A stretch of DNA of 64,000 bases from an uncultured Tateyamaria sp. (GCA_947501275.1 CANMVD010000012.1:1-64000); one strand, 5' to 3'. Positions 48,358 through 58,204 are shown, counted from the first letter of the stretch. The notes: generated by a model not told the origin, from the letters alone. Translations and numbers: made by a program.

Positions 48358-51300
48358 ATGCCCGAATTCAACAAGATCCTGATTGCCAACCGCGGCGAAA
48401 TCGCCATCCGCATCATGCGGGCTGCCAACGAGATGGGCAAAAAGACGGTCGCCGTCTTTGCCGAAGAAGACAAGTTGGGCCTGCACCGTTTCAAAGCGGA
48501 CGAAGCATACCGCATTGGCGAAGGTCTGGGTCCGGTGGCCGCCTATCTCAGCATCGAAGAGATGATCCGCGTTGCTCGTGAAAGTGGCGCGGACGCGATC
48601 CACCCCGGATACGGCCTGTTGTCAGAAAACCCCGATTTCGTGGATGCTTGCGAGAAAAACGGCATTACGTTTATCGGCCCCAAATCCGAAACCATGCGCG
48701 CCCTTGGTGACAAGGCCAGCGCGCGCCGTGTCGCGATCGAGGCCGGTGTGCCGGTTATCCCGGCCACCGAAGTGCTTGGCGACGACATGGCCGCCATCAA
48801 GAAAGAGGCCAAAGAGGTCGGCTATCCCCTGATGCTGAAGGCGTCCTGGGGCGGCGGTGGGCGCGGGATGCGCCCGATCATGGGCGAGGACGAAGTCGAA
48901 GAGAAAGTCCTTGAGGGGCGCCGCGAGGCTGAAGCGGCCTTTGGCAATGGTGAGGGTTATCTGGAAAAGATGATCCTCAAGGCGCGCCATGTCGAAGTGC
49001 AGATCCTCGGGGACAAACATGGCGGCATGTATCACCTGTTCGAACGGGATTGTTCGGTTCAGCGCCGCAATCAGAAAGTTGTCGAACGTGCACCGGCCCC
49101 TTACCTGACCGATGCACAGCGCGCTGAGATCTGCGAACTTGGCTACAAGATCTGCAAACACGTGAATTATGAATGCGCTGGCACCGTCGAATTCCTGATG
49201 GATATGGCGGATGGTAAATTTTACTTCATCGAGGTGAACCCGCGTGTGCAGGTCGAACACACCGTCACCGAAGAAGTCACCGGCATCGATATTGTGCAGG
49301 CGCAGATCCTGATCGCTGAGGGCAAAACCATTTCCGAAGCCACTGGCAAGCCTTCGCAAGATGATGTTGTGCTGACGGGACATGCCTTGCAGACCCGCAT
49401 CACCACCGAAGACCCCCAGAACAACTTTATCCCCGACTATGGCCGCATCACCGCATATCGTGAGGCGACAGGTATGGGCATCCGTCTGGACGGCGGCACA
49501 GCCTATGCCGGTGGAGTGATTACGCGCTATTACGACTCGCTGCTGACCAAGGTCACAGCCAAGGCCCCCACCCCGCAAATGGCCATCGCGCGCATGGACC
49601 GCGCATTGCGTGAATTCCGCATCCGGGGTGTTTCGACAAATATTGCATTTGTCGAGAACCTGCTGAAACATCCGACCTTTCTCGACAATACCTACCACAC
49701 CAAGTTCATCGACGAGACGCCGGACCTGTTCCAGTTCAAGCGCCGCCGCGATCGCGGCACCAAGGTCCTGACCTACATCGCCGACATCACCATCAACGGA
49801 CACCCGGAGGTCAAGGATCGTCCCCGCCCACGGGCCGATTTGAAAACACCCCGCGCGCCAGAATTGCAGGCCGATCCCTCTCATCAGATGGGCACCCGCA
49901 ATCTGCTGGAGCAAAAAGGGCCGCAAGCTGTTGCCAACTGGATGAAATCGCAACGGCAGTTGTTGATCACTGACACAACCATGCGTGACGGGCACCAATC
50001 GCTTTTGGCGACCCGAATGCGCAGCCACGACATGATCAAGGTCGCGCCTGCCTATGCGGCGAACCTGCCGCAGCTGTTCTCCGTCGAATGCTGGGGTGGC
50101 GCTACGTTCGACGTCGCCTACCGGTTCTTGCAGGAATGCCCTTGGCAGCGCCTGCGAGATCTGCGCGAGCGGATGCCGAACCTGATGACACAGATGTTGC
50201 TGCGCGGTGCAAATGGCGTTGGCTACACCAACTACCCAGACAACGTTGTGCAGGAATTTGTGCGCGTCGCCGCGACCACCGGCATCGATGTGTTCCGCGT
50301 CTTCGACAGCCTGAACTGGGTGGAGAACATGCGTGTCGCCATGGATGCCGTGCAAGAGCAGAACAAGGTCTGCGAAGGCACGATCTGTTATACAGGCGAT
50401 ATCCTGAACCCCGATCGCGCCAAGTATGATCTGAAATACTACGTGGACATGGGCAACCAGCTGAAGGACGCAGGCGCGCATGTGCTTGGTCTCAAAGACA
50501 TGGCAGGCTTGCTGAAACCAGCCGCCGCTCGTGTGCTGGTCAAGGCCCTGAAACAAGAAGTTGGACTGCCCATCCACTTCCACACGCACGACACCGCCGG
50601 TATCGCCTGTGCCACAATCCTTGCCGCTGCAGAGGCGGGCGTGGACGCTGTTGATTGCGCAATGGATGCGCTTTCGGGCAACACTTCGCAGGCGACGCTG
50701 GGCACAGTCGTTGGCGCTTTGCAGAACTCGGATCGTGATACCGGCCTCGATATGGATGCCGTGCGCGACATCTCCGACTACTGGGAATCCGTGCGAGACC
50801 ACTACGCCGCATTTGAATCCGGCATGCAGGCCCCCTCCTCCGAGGTATACTTGCACGAAATGCCCGGCGGTCAGTTTACAAACCTCAAGGCGCAGGCCCG
50901 CTCCATGGGGCTTGAGGAACGCTGGCACGAGGTTGCGCGCACCTATGCGGATGTGAACCAGATGTTCGGCGATATCGTCAAAGTCACGCCAAGCTCCAAG
51001 GTGGTTGGCGACATGGCCCTGATGATGGTTTCACAGAACCTGACGCGGGAAGAAGTCGAGGACCCGGACAAGGACGTGGCCTTCCCCGACTCGGTTGTGG
51101 ACATGATGCGCGGCAACCTGGGTCAGCCTCCCGGTGGGTTCCCGGCAGGGATCCAGATCAAGGCCCTCAAGGGCGAAAAACCCAACACGAAACGCCCCGG
51201 AGCGGACGTGCCAGCGGTCGATCTCGAAAGCACGCGCGCTGATCTGTCCAAACAACTCGAAGGGCGGGACGTCGACGACGAAGACCTGAGCGGATACCTG

Positions 51301-51804
51301 ATGTACCCCAAGGTTTTCCTTGATTATATGGGCCGCCATCGCACCTACGGACCCGTACGCGTGCTGCCGACAAAGACATTCTTTTACGGCATGGAGCCGG
51401 GAGAAGAGATCACGGCTGAAATCGACCCTGGAAAAACACTTGAGATCCGCTTGCAGGCCGTTGGCGAAACCAACGAGGACGGCGAAGCCAAAGTGTTCTT
51501 TGAACTCAATGGCCAGCCCCGCGTCATCCGCGTGCCCAACCGTATGGTGACCTCGCAAACCATTGCCCGCCCCAAGGCTGAAGTTGGCAATGCAGCGCAT
51601 GTGGGCGCACCAATGCCCGGCGTTGTGGCAAGTGTTGGCGTGTCCGCAGGCCAAGAGGTTTGCGAGGGTGATCTGCTGCTGACCATCGAGGCCATGAAGA
51701 TGGAAACCGGCATCCATGCCGAACGGGACGCTGTCGTCAAAGCGGTCCACGTCTCGCCCGGCGGTCAGATCGATGCCAAGGATCTGTTGGTCGAATTGGA
51801 GTAA
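48358..51804 (+). CDS. pyc: pyruvate carboxylase
   Basis: 1148 aa, the full-length single-chain form. Makes oxaloacetate from pyruvate, bicarbonate and ATP. Domain order: biotin carboxylase (1-~455, starting KILIANRGEIAIR, with LKASWGGGGRGMR and FIEVNPRVQVEHTVTEE), carboxyltransferase (from ~538, DTTMRDGHQSLLATRMR), tetramerisation region, and C-terminal biotinyl domain with EAMKMET (Lys ~1113). The start at 48358 is chosen because KILIANRG follows directly and GGGGAC lies upstream. Anaplerotic role suits a marine heterotroph/phototroph. Confidence 0.97.
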   Translation: MPEFNKILIANRGEIAIRIMRAANEMGKKTVAVFAEEDKLGLHRFKADEAYRIGEGLGPVAAYLSIEEMIRVARESGADAIHPGYGLLSENPDFVDACEKNGITFIGPKSETMRALGDKASARRVAIEAGVPVIPATEVLGDDMAAIKKEAKEVGYPLMLKASWGGGGRGMRPIMGEDEVEEKVLEGRREAEAAFGNGEGYLEKMILKARHVEVQILGDKHGGMYHLFERDCSVQRRNQKVVERAPAPYLTDAQRAEICELGYKICKHVNYECAGTVEFLMDMADGKFYFIEVNPRVQVEHTVTEEVTGIDIVQAQILIAEGKTISEATGKPSQDDVVLTGHALQTRITTEDPQNNFIPDYGRITAYREATGMGIRLDGGTAYAGGVITRYYDSLLTKVTAKAPTPQMAIARMDRALREFRIRGVSTNIAFVENLLKHPTFLDNTYHTKFIDETPDLFQFKRRRDRGTKVLTYIADITINGHPEVKDRPRPRADLKTPRAPELQADPSHQMGTRNLLEQKGPQAVANWMKSQRQLLITDTTMRDGHQSLLATRMRSHDMIKVAPAYAANLPQLFSVECWGGATFDVAYRFLQECPWQRLRDLRERMPNLMTQMLLRGANGVGYTNYPDNVVQEFVRVAATTGIDVFRVFDSLNWVENMRVAMDAVQEQNKVCEGTICYTGDILNPDRAKYDLKYYVDMGNQLKDAGAHVLGLKDMAGLLKPAAARVLVKALKQEVGLPIHFHTHDTAGIACATILAAAEAGVDAVDCAMDALSGNTSQATLGTVVGALQNSDRDTGLDMDAVRDISDYWESVRDHYAAFESGMQAPSSEVYLHEMPGGQFTNLKAQARSMGLEERWHEVARTYADVNQMFGDIVKVTPSSKVVGDMALMMVSQNLTREEVEDPDKDVAFPDSVVDMMRGNLGQPPGGFPAGIQIKALKGEKPNTKRPGADVPAVDLESTRADLSKQLEGRDVDDEDLSGYLMYPKVFLDYMGRHRTYGPVRVLPTKTFFYGMEPGEEITAEIDPGKTLEIRLQAVGETNEDGEAKVFFELNGQPRVIRVPNRMVTSQTIARPKAEVGNAAHVGAPMPGVVASVGVSAGQEVCEGDLLLTIEAMKMETGIHAERDAVVKAVHVSPGGQIDAKDLLVELE

Positions 51805-51816
51805 CCCATGGCGCCT

Positions 51817-51850
51817 CTCCCGCTCTGAGCCAGTTTGGCAGTTGCGGGAG
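51817..51850 (+). terminator. possible terminator hairpin after pyc
   Basis: CTCCCGC (51817-51823) pairs with GCGGGAG (51844-51850), enclosing a nested GCCA-GTT-TGGC stem. There is no T-run, so it is a weak candidate. The remainder of the 290-bp gap to 52095 contains another short inverted repeat (TTCGGG/CCCGAA near 51861-51885) and no gene that I can support. Confidence 0.4.
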
Positions 51851-52094
51851 CGGGCAATGGTTCGGGCTTGCGCATAGAACCCGAAACAAGACGGTTTTGG
51901 ACCGCTGCAAGCACGATCACCCGTGATGCAAAGCGGGTGAACTCGATGAATTGTGTTGCTGATCTGAGGTTGCCCGGGCCCTGCGATGGCCGCTTTACAC
52001 AAACCGTCTTCCGTTTCGCCCCAAAGCGGCGCACGATGATCGCTTGCCGCCGCGCCGATAGCGTGCCTTTTCATCCGCCAGAGGAACCCACCAC

Positions 52095-52475
52095 ATGCGT
52101 CTTTCCGCCTTGTCCCTGATCGTGCCTGACTACGACGCCGGTATTGCGTTTTACTGCGGACAAATGGGGTTTGAACTGATGGCCGACGAAGATCAGGGGC
52201 GCAAACGATGGGTCGAGGTGCGCCCTTTCGGTGGTGGTCCAAGTTTTGTTCTGGCGCGTGCAGACACGCCTGCCCAAAAGGCCGCGATTGGCCAACAAGG
52301 CGCAGGGCGCGTTTGGCTGTTCTTGGAAACAGATGACTTTACGCGCGACCATGCCCGCCTGAGTGCTGCCGACGGTGTGACATTCGAAGAAGAGCCACGT
52401 CACGAGCCCTATGGCATTGTCGCTGTTTTCAACGATGCGTTTGGACATCGCTGGGATTTGATCCAGAGAGCCTGA
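52095..52475 (+). CDS. VOC-family (glyoxalase/bleomycin-resistance-like) protein
   Basis: 126 aa. LSLIVPDYDAGIAFYCGQMGFELMADED and the C-terminal YGIVAVFNDAFGHRWDLIQ are the two beta-alpha-beta modules of vicinal oxygen chelate proteins; the final Asp/Gln region is near the usual metal-ligand position. The reaction is unknown. It follows pyc by 290 bp. Confidence 0.88.
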   Translation: MRLSALSLIVPDYDAGIAFYCGQMGFELMADEDQGRKRWVEVRPFGGGPSFVLARADTPAQKAAIGQQGAGRVWLFLETDDFTRDHARLSAADGVTFEEEPRHEPYGIVAVFNDAFGHRWDLIQRA

Positions 52476-52511
52476 CCAAGGCCTGCACTGTTGTCGCACA
52501 AGGAAGAGTAT

Positions 52512-52784
52512 TCAGCCTTTGACCCGTGGATGGCCAGCAGTCTTGGGCGATTTGCGAGCAAGATGCTTGAGTTTCTTTGACGAAACGTCGCCGGTTGGCG
52601 TGCTTTTGCGCTTTGACAACTCCGTATCTAAGCGACGCGCGGATGCAGGCGTGGCGGCAACCGTCTGATGCGGCACAAACGTCTGTGTGCTCACCTGCGC
52701 CTGCGCCTCTGCCTTTACCACCAAGGCCGCGATGATCGCCGCGCTGAGGGCCAGGATTTTCAAACTGCTGAAAGTCATCGGCAT
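52512..52784 (-). CDS. small exported basic protein
   Basis: About 90 aa. A signal peptide (MPMTFSSLKILALSAAIIAALVVKAEAQA) precedes a Lys/Arg/Ser/Thr-rich mature part ending KHLARKSPKTAGHPRVKG. GGGAGAG lies upstream of the ATG at 52784; an ATG at 52814 overlapping the previous stop (ATGA) is an alternative. Follows the exported protein gene at 52811 on the same strand. Family unknown. Confidence 0.65.
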   Translation of the reverse strand: MPMTFSSLKILALSAAIIAALVVKAEAQAQVSTQTFVPHQTVAATPASARRLDTELSKRKSTPTGDVSSKKLKHLARKSPKTAGHPRVKG

Positions 52785-52810
52785 GTGTTCTCTCCCTTTC
52801 AGAATTGTCG

Positions 52811-53218
52811 TCATTTGAGTGCGGGTGTGGACGTCACGTGCACCCTTCCCTCTCCAATCGCGCCGAAATCGAGGCGAAGCATGAAAACGTCCGGTGGCTG
52901 TTCGTCAAATTCAAGTTGCGCCACAACTGGAACATCCAACACAAACGGTATGAATACCGGCCCGGCTGCCACTTTGGCCGCACCCGGCGTGTCGACGGTG
53001 TGTAAGATCAGTGAACCGGACAGGCGTGTCAGCGTCAAAACGATATCCACCGACCTGCCTGCCCGGTTGGCGCTGTCCACACGCTCAAGAATACTCGGTA
53101 CATGAGCGCCGTCATGGGCGCGCGCAGGCGCGCAGAACATGGCAACGGCAGCCCCAATCATCAGGATCGCCGTCAGGCCACTGATTTCGCGCACAAGGAT
53201 GTTTCGCCAACGTCTCAT
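52811..53218 (-). CDS. exported hypothetical protein
   Basis: 135 aa with a hydrophobic signal (TAILMIGAAVAMFCAPARA) cleaved before HDGAHVPS. The mature part is beta-rich (VDIVLTLTRLSGSLILHTVDT) with MLRLDFGAIGEGRVHV at the end. ATG at 53218 is the only sensible start though its ribosome-binding site is poor. Probably periplasmic, co-transcribed with the downstream small basic protein. No family recognised. Confidence 0.65.
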   Translation of the reverse strand: MRRWRNILVREISGLTAILMIGAAVAMFCAPARAHDGAHVPSILERVDSANRAGRSVDIVLTLTRLSGSLILHTVDTPGAAKVAAGPVFIPFVLDVPVVAQLEFDEQPPDVFMLRLDFGAIGEGRVHVTSTPALK

Positions 53219-53337
53219 GAACAATTTAACGCAGATCCCGCGCCGTTCCGTCGCTTCGGGGGCAATTTTTTTGCTGAGGTCCGATTTTCCTCTTGCAGGG
53301 CGCGCCCGGGGTAAGTATCTGCACCTCACCCAAGGAA

Positions 53338-53412
53338 GCGGGCGTAGCTCAGGGGTAGAGCATAACCTTGCCAAGGTTAGGGTCGGGCGTTCGAATCGCC
53401 TCGCCCGCTCCA
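53338..53412 (+). tRNA. tRNA-Gly (GCC anticodon)
   Basis: A full cloverleaf: acceptor GCGGGCG with CGCCCGC, D-arm GCTC/GAGC, anticodon stem TAACC/GGTTA with loop TTGCCAA (anticodon GCC), TTCGAAT T-loop, discriminator T and an encoded CCA. Confidence 0.97.
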
Positions 53413-53419
53413 ACATACC

Positions 53420-53459
53420 AAAATGCGGTGGCATGGATTTCTCCTGCCGCCGCATTTTT
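53420..53459 (+). terminator. rho-independent terminator of tRNA-Gly
   Basis: A 14-bp stem (53420-53433 with 53445-53458, one G-T pair), 11-nt loop, ending in a TTTTT run. It begins 8 bp after the tRNA 3' end. Confidence 0.85.
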
Positions 53460-53539
53460 GTTTCCGGCCTAGATGATCCCGAACTACCGAAAATCGCGGT
53501 TTCGATAGGTACTCCGCCCGCAGATCAGGCAAGATACCC

Positions 53540-53779
53540 TTAGAACACCTTGAACGTCATCGTGGTCAACGACCGTTCCAAACCGTCAATGTCCAACAGC
53601 CGTTCATTGATGTATTTGCCCACGTCCTCACTTGCTGGAATGTACAGTTTCATCAGCAAGTCGAAGTCGCCAGATGTGGAATACAGTTCCGAGTGGATTT
53701 CGCGCAGGGCGATCTCTTCGGCGACGCGGTATGTGGTGCCGGGACGGCAGCGGATCTGGACAAAGACGCAAGTCGACAT
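53540..53779 (-). CDS. stand-alone Lrp/AsnC ligand-binding (RAM) domain protein
   Basis: 79 aa, equal to the C-terminal effector-binding domain of Lrp/AsnC regulators with no helix-turn-helix: VFVQIRCRPGTTYRVAEEIA, IHSELYSTSGDFDLLMKLYIP and a terminal LERSLTTMTFKVF. Such small proteins bind amino acids and may oligomerise with full-length regulators. AGGGTG precedes the ATG. Divergent from hisB, so a link to histidine regulation is conceivable but unproven. Confidence 0.88.
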   Translation of the reverse strand: MSTCVFVQIRCRPGTTYRVAEEIALREIHSELYSTSGDFDLLMKLYIPASEDVGKYINERLLDIDGLERSLTTMTFKVF

Positions 53780-53914
53780 GGAACACCCTGTTTGTTTTTC
53801 TCTCGGCTTGTAGTGGCATGACAGCACCGCTGCGCGCAAGCGTGCCCACAGGCCTTGGCCCCGCGCGCCCCTCCGCCTATAGAGATCGCAATTGACGCCA
53901 GCAGGAGGCCGCGC

Positions 53915-54502
53915 ATGCGCAGCACGACCCTCACCCGGACCACTGCCGAGACCAATATTTCGGTTGAGATCAACCTTGATGGGACCGGTGCATATGACAA
54001 CCAGACCGGCGTGGGCTTTTTTGACCACATGCTGGATCAATTGGCGCGCCATGCGCTGATGGACATGACGGTACGGTGCAGCGGCGATTTGCACATTGAT
54101 GATCACCACACTGTTGAAGATGTGGGGATCGCTCTGGGTCAGGCCCTGAGCGCCGCAGTTGGCGACAAGCGCGGCATTGTTCGGTACGGATCATGCCTTT
54201 TGCCCATGGATGACGCCCTCGTGCGGACAGCGCTCGATTTGTCGGGCCGCCCCTATCTGGTGTGGAATGTAACCATGCCGACCCAGAAAATCGGCACCTT
54301 CGACACCGAACTCGTGCGTGAGTTCTTTCAGGCGTTTTCGACCCATGGCGGCATCACCTTGCACGTCGACATGCTGCATGGCCTCAACAGCCACCACATT
54401 GCCGAGGCGGCCTTTAAATCCGTCGCGCGCGCCATGCGCACGGCATTGGAGGTTGATGCGCGCACGGCCAACAAAATCCCTTCCACCAAGGGCAGCCTAT
54501 GA
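53915..54502 (+). CDS. hisB: imidazoleglycerol-phosphate dehydratase
   Basis: 195 aa, the monofunctional HisB form. Converts imidazole glycerol phosphate to imidazole acetol phosphate. Metal-binding motifs: [27 protein letters not shown], and the C-terminal [19 protein letters not shown] stands just upstream of the ATG at 53915, which fixes the start. Its stop overlaps hisH (ATGA). Confidence 0.97.
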   Translation: MRSTTLTRTTAETNISVEINLDGTGAYDNQTGVGFFDHMLDQLARHALMDMTVRCSGDLHIDDHHTVEDVGIALGQALSAAVGDKRGIVRYGSCLLPMDDALVRTALDLSGRPYLVWNVTMPTQKIGTFDTELVREFFQAFSTHGGITLHVDMLHGLNSHHIAEAAFKSVARAMRTALEVDARTANKIPSTKGSL

Positions 54503-55140
54503 GCCTGACGGTTCTGATCGACTACGAAAGCGGCAACCTGCACTCAGCCGAAAAGGCGTTTGAGCGGATGGCCCGTGAGGCCGACGCTGGAACCGTTCAG
54601 GTGACATCTGACGCCGACGTCGTGGCGCGTGCCGACAGAATTGTGCTGCCCGGTGACGGCGCATTTCCGGCTTGTGCAGCAGCTCTGCGTGGAACGGGTG
54701 GACTTTATGATGCGCTGCGCGAGGCCGTTGAAGTCAAGGGACGTCCGTTCCTCGGGATATGTGTGGGGATGCAGTTGATGGCGACGATGGGCCGAGAGTA
54801 CACGGACACGCCGGGCCTTGACTGGATTGCTGGATCCGTTGTGCCGATTGCGCCCAGTGATGCCGCATTGAAGGTGCCGCATATGGGATGGAATAACCTC
54901 GTCCTTGATGCCCCGCACCCGGTTTTTGATGGCATCTCATCAGGGGATCACACCTATTTCGTACACTCTTACCAGTTTGATGTATCCATTGAATCGCAGC
55001 GACTGGCGCATGTGGATTACGGTGGGGATGTCACTGCCGTCGTTGGGCGTGACACGATGCTGGGCATGCAATTCCACCCCGAAAAAAGCCAGGATGTCGG
55101 CTTGCGCATGATCCGCAATTTCCTGACGTGGACGCCTTAG
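54499..55140 (+). CDS. hisH: imidazole glycerol phosphate synthase, glutaminase subunit
   Basis: 213-aa class I glutamine amidotransferase. Supplies ammonia to HisF. Nucleophile Cys88 in FLGICVGMQ; His and Glu in [17 protein letters not shown] near the start. Overlaps hisB by 4 bp. Normally followed by hisA in the same direction, but here the next his gene is on the other strand. Confidence 0.97.
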   Translation: MSLTVLIDYESGNLHSAEKAFERMAREADAGTVQVTSDADVVARADRIVLPGDGAFPACAAALRGTGGLYDALREAVEVKGRPFLGICVGMQLMATMGREYTDTPGLDWIAGSVVPIAPSDAALKVPHMGWNNLVLDAPHPVFDGISSGDHTYFVHSYQFDVSIESQRLAHVDYGGDVTAVVGRDTMLGMQFHPEKSQDVGLRMIRNFLTWTP

Positions 55141-55206
55141 GCTAGGGCCGGACGTCAACGAAGCCAGGTGTGCTGCCATCTGTCAGAAACGCAACGCGGT
55201 GGTGAT

Positions 55207-55515
55207 TCAGGAACGCGCGGCTTTCTCTGCGATGCCGGAAACGCCCTGACGGCGCGCGAGTTCGTTCATCACGTCGTCCAGTGCGATGTCCCGCGCTGCC
55301 AGCATCACCAGCAAGTGGTACAAGACATCGGCGGCTTCTGACGTTAGCGCATCCTTGTCGCCTTTGACGGCTTCGATGATGGCTTCCACGGCTTCTTCAC
55401 CGAACTTCTCGGCGCATTTCTCGGGCCCTTTTGCCAGCAATTTGGCGGTCCAGGAACTGTCAGGGTCTGCGCCCTTGCGCGTCTGGATCGTGGTGAACAG
55501 ATCATCCAGTGTCAT
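55207..55515 (-). CDS. hisE: phosphoribosyl-ATP pyrophosphatase
   Basis: 102 aa. Hydrolyses phosphoribosyl-ATP to the AMP form (second step of histidine synthesis). An all-helical MazG-like fold with [29 protein letters not shown] and [14 protein letters not shown], holding the Glu/Asp metal ligands. Its start overlaps the hisF stop (ATGA). Convergent with hisH. Confidence 0.96.
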   Translation of the reverse strand: MTLDDLFTTIQTRKGADPDSSWTAKLLAKGPEKCAEKFGEEAVEAIIEAVKGDKDALTSEAADVLYHLLVMLAARDIALDDVMNELARRQGVSGIAEKAARS

Positions 55516-56273
55516 GTCATCCTCATCGGGATACCGGCATTTGCCATATGTGCTTTGGCCTGCCCAATTGTGAAATCACCAAAGTGGAATATCGACGCTG
55601 CCAGAACAGCCGACGCTCTGCCTTCGATAACGCCGTCCACAAGGTGATCCAGAGTACCGACGCCACCGCTGGCAATCACGGGGATGCTGACTGCATCAGA
55701 AATGGCGCGGGTCAGGGGCAGGTTGAAACCAGCCCGTGTGCCATCGCGGTCCATGGAGGTCAGCAAAATCTCCCCTGCCCCCTTGGCAGCGGCTGTGCAT
55801 GCAAATTCCACCGCATCGATGCCAGTCGGTTTGCGCCCGCCATGCGTAAAGATTTCCCACTTGCCGGGGCTTACGGTCTTGGCGTCGATGGCGCAGACAA
55901 TGCATTGGCTGCCGAACTGATCTGCGGCGCGCGCCAACACGTCAGGATCTGCAACAGCGGCCGAATTGAATGACACCTTGTCAGCCCCCGCCAAAAGCAA
56001 AGCCCGCACATCTGCAACAGTGCGTACACCCCCGCCAACTGTGAGCGGAATGAAACATTGCTCGGCAGTGCGCCGCACCAGATCGAACATGGTGCCCCGG
56101 TTTTCATGCGTGGCGTGAATGTCGAGAAAACACAACTCGTCCGCACCGGCAGCATCATAGGCGCGTGCTGCTTCCACAGGATCGCCTGCATCAATCAGAT
56201 CGACAAAATTCACACCTTTGACAACGCGCCCATCGGCAACATCAAGGCAGGGGATGATACGGGTCTTGAGCAT
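55512..56273 (-). CDS. hisF: imidazole glycerol phosphate synthase, cyclase subunit
   Basis: 253-aa TIM barrel. Forms imidazole glycerol phosphate and AICAR with His[24 protein letters not shown] is the family N-terminus, with the first catalytic Asp in [14 protein letters not shown] and [12 protein letters not shown] bind phosphates. GGAG lies 8 nt before the ATG at 56273; the frame extends 19 codons further. hisF and hisE form an overlapping pair. Confidence 0.97.
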   Translation of the reverse strand: MLKTRIIPCLDVADGRVVKGVNFVDLIDAGDPVEAARAYDAAGADELCFLDIHATHENRGTMFDLVRRTAEQCFIPLTVGGGVRTVADVRALLLAGADKVSFNSAAVADPDVLARAADQFGSQCIVCAIDAKTVSPGKWEIFTHGGRKPTGIDAVEFACTAAAKGAGEILLTSMDRDGTRAGFNLPLTRAISDAVSIPVIASGGVGTLDHLVDGVIEGRASAVLAASIFHFGDFTIGQAKAHMANAGIPMRMT

Positions 56274-56468
56274 GACTGCTCCAATAGTGCCTATCGGCAC
56301 CGGTTGAAAGGGGCACGCTGTCTTCTTCATGCTCCGGTGCCATTGGCCTTTTCAAAGATCCTAACCCGGCCCGTATGGCTGATGTGGCAGCGAAACGCTG
56401 ATCACAAGAAGGTGGTTGGTCAGCGGGCAGTCTTCGTGTCAACTTGGCGTTGAAAAAGGGAGAGTGCG

Positions 56469-56921
56469 ATGCGATTTTTAGCGGTTCTGGCAACAATTTG
56501 GATGATGACGGGCGTGGCTATGGCTGGGGACAATGGAATTTTGCGCAAGGAAAGCGCGCAAGGCGTAACTGAAACAGTGGATGCGCTGGTAATTGCAATG
56601 GAAGGGGCTGGGCTCAAGATATTTGCCCGCGTTGACCATGGCGCAGGCGCGAAATCCGTTGACGCGGATGTGGGTGACTCGCAATTGCTGATCTTTGGCA
56701 ATCCCAAAGTTGGCACGCCAGCCATTCAGGATGACCCCGTATCCGGACTGTTCCTGCCGCTCAAGGTCCTCGTATTTGATGATGGCACAGGCAAAACGAT
56801 GATCGCCTATGAAGATCCCAAGGAGATGTTGGGGCATCTGGGCGGCGTTTCGGATGATGCGCCCTATCTCAAGGTCATGGCGGGTGCATTGGCCAAATTC
56901 ACGGACAGCGTCGCCAAATAA
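56469..56921 (+). CDS. exported DUF302 domain protein
   Basis: 150 aa with a signal peptide (MRFLAVLATIWMMTGVAMA). The rest is one DUF302 domain: GVTETVDALVIAMEGAGLKIFARVDHGAGAKSV, LLIFGNPKVGTPAIQDDP and LPLKVLVFDDGTGKTMIAYEDP. The function is unknown; the domain is linked to small-molecule or metal binding. It is on the opposite strand between hisF and hisA. Confidence 0.9.
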   Translation: MRFLAVLATIWMMTGVAMAGDNGILRKESAQGVTETVDALVIAMEGAGLKIFARVDHGAGAKSVDADVGDSQLLIFGNPKVGTPAIQDDPVSGLFLPLKVLVFDDGTGKTMIAYEDPKEMLGHLGGVSDDAPYLKVMAGALAKFTDSVAK

Positions 56922-56944
56922 CCAACGCTTGTGACAGGCAAAAG

Positions 56945-56966
56945 CTGCATCAATCCTTTGATGCAG
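56945..56966. terminator. bidirectional terminator between the DUF302 gene and hisA
   Basis: CTGCATCAA and TTGATGCAG form a perfect 9-bp stem with a 4-nt loop, flanked by AAAG and CTTT. It serves the convergent DUF302 and hisA transcripts. Confidence 0.65.
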
Positions 56967-56972
56967 TGCGCT

Positions 56973-57692
56973 TTAGTCTTTGAGCGCAGCGAGGGCCTCG
57001 GCCAAGTCGATGGCCCCGTCATAGAGCGCACGGCCTGAAATGGCCCCGGCAATCACACCCGTTTGCTTGAGGGCTTCCAGATCGCCCAGTGAAGAGACGC
57101 CACCCGACGCGATCACTGGGATCGAAACCGCCAGAGCCAACGCAGTTGTCGCTTCGACATTCGGGCCACCCATCGCACCATCGCGGTTGATGTCCGTATA
57201 AATGATCGCGGCAACGCCTGCGTCTTCAAACGACTTGGCCAGATCTGTTGCATCTACATCGGTTTCTTCGGCCCAGCCCTTGGTCGCGACGCGCCCGCCC
57301 CGGGCGTCGATGCCCACTGCCACGTGGCCGGGAAAGGCCTTTGCAGCCTCACGCACAAGATCGGGATTTTCCACAGCAACAGTGCCAAGGATGACCCGCT
57401 GCAGGCCCTTGTCCAACCACGCCTCGATGGTTGCCATGTCCCGAATGCCGCCGCCCAACTGGGCGGGCACATCACAGGCTTTCAGGATGGCTTCGACCGC
57501 GGCACCGTTCACGGGCGTTCCCGCAAAAGCGCCATTGAGATCAACCAGATGGATCCACGCGCACCCGGCCTCGACAAAGCTGCGCGCCTGCGCAGCGGGG
57601 TCGTCACTGAACACCGTGGCACTGTCCATTTCGCCATGCACCAGTCGCACGGCCTGGCCGTCTTTGAGGTCGATTGCGGGGTATAGGATCAT
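56973..57692 (-). CDS. hisA: ProFAR isomerase (HisA)
   Basis: 239-aa TIM barrel. Converts ProFAR to [25 protein letters not shown] is the family start, with the catalytic Asp in [22 protein letters not shown] and [13 protein letters not shown] follow. The ATG at 57692 is chosen from the family N-terminus; the long upstream frame is ignored. It is separated from hisF by the oppositely oriented DUF302 gene. Confidence 0.97.
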   Translation of the reverse strand: MILYPAIDLKDGQAVRLVHGEMDSATVFSDDPAAQARSFVEAGCAWIHLVDLNGAFAGTPVNGAAVEAILKACDVPAQLGGGIRDMATIEAWLDKGLQRVILGTVAVENPDLVREAAKAFPGHVAVGIDARGGRVATKGWAEETDVDATDLAKSFEDAGVAAIIYTDINRDGAMGGPNVEATTALALAVSIPVIASGGVSSLGDLEALKQTGVIAGAISGRALYDGAIDLAEALAALKD

Positions 57693-57826
57693 GAGGGCAC
57701 CGCCATTCCATTGCTTGCGCGCCTCTTTGCACCCTTGGTTGAGATTTGCAACGCGACCCAAGGTCATTCTTGCCTTTGCGTACAGCAATGCCCCAAGGTT
57801 TCGCTTATCTATCGGAGGAAACACTC

Positions 57827-58204
57827 ATGAAACATCTGATTGCAGCGGCTTTTGTGGCTGTGGCCAGCGCGGGGGCCGCGATGGCTGACCCGGTCGAAGG
57901 CACATGGAAAACGGAAACCGGCGAAACAGGCGGCTATCTGCACGTCAAAATCGCCGCTTGTGGCGACTCATTCTGCGGCACCATTGCCAAGGTCGTGAGC
58001 AACGACAACACAGACATCACCGGCAAACGCATGATTTGGGACATGAAAGCCAAGGGCAACGGCAGCTACTCGGGTGGCCGCATTTGGGCTCCGGATGTCG
58101 ACAAGACATATCGCTCGAAAATGTCTCTCACCGGAAACACGCTGAAAGTGTCGGGCTGCGTCGGGCCGATTTGCCGTGGTCAAAGCTGGTCACGCATCAA
58201 TTAA
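57827..58204 (+). CDS. exported DUF2147 protein
   Basis: 125 aa. A signal peptide ending GAAMA is followed by a DUF2147 domain: VEGTWKTETGETGGYLHVKIAACGDSFCGTIA, IWDMKAKGNGSYSGGRIWAPDVDKTYRSKMSL and CVGPICRGQSW. A beta-rich periplasmic fold; the function is unknown. GGAGG lies 8 nt before the ATG. Divergent from hisA. Confidence 0.9.
   Translation: MKHLIAAAFVAVASAGAAMADPVEGTWKTETGETGGYLHVKIAACGDSFCGTIAKVVSNDNTDITGKRMIWDMKAKGNGSYSGGRIWAPDVDKTYRSKMSLTGNTLKVSGCVGPICRGQSWSRIN

Noticed and set aside
48622-50928. A 768-codon open frame antisense to pyc
   Set aside because: It is the complement of a highly conserved gene with strong third-position GC bias, has no recognisable domain, and is rich in Cys and His as expected for shadow translation.
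51835-52119. 94-codon frame between pyc and the VOC gene
   Set aside because: No ribosome-binding site, no family resemblance, and it overlaps the start of the VOC gene.
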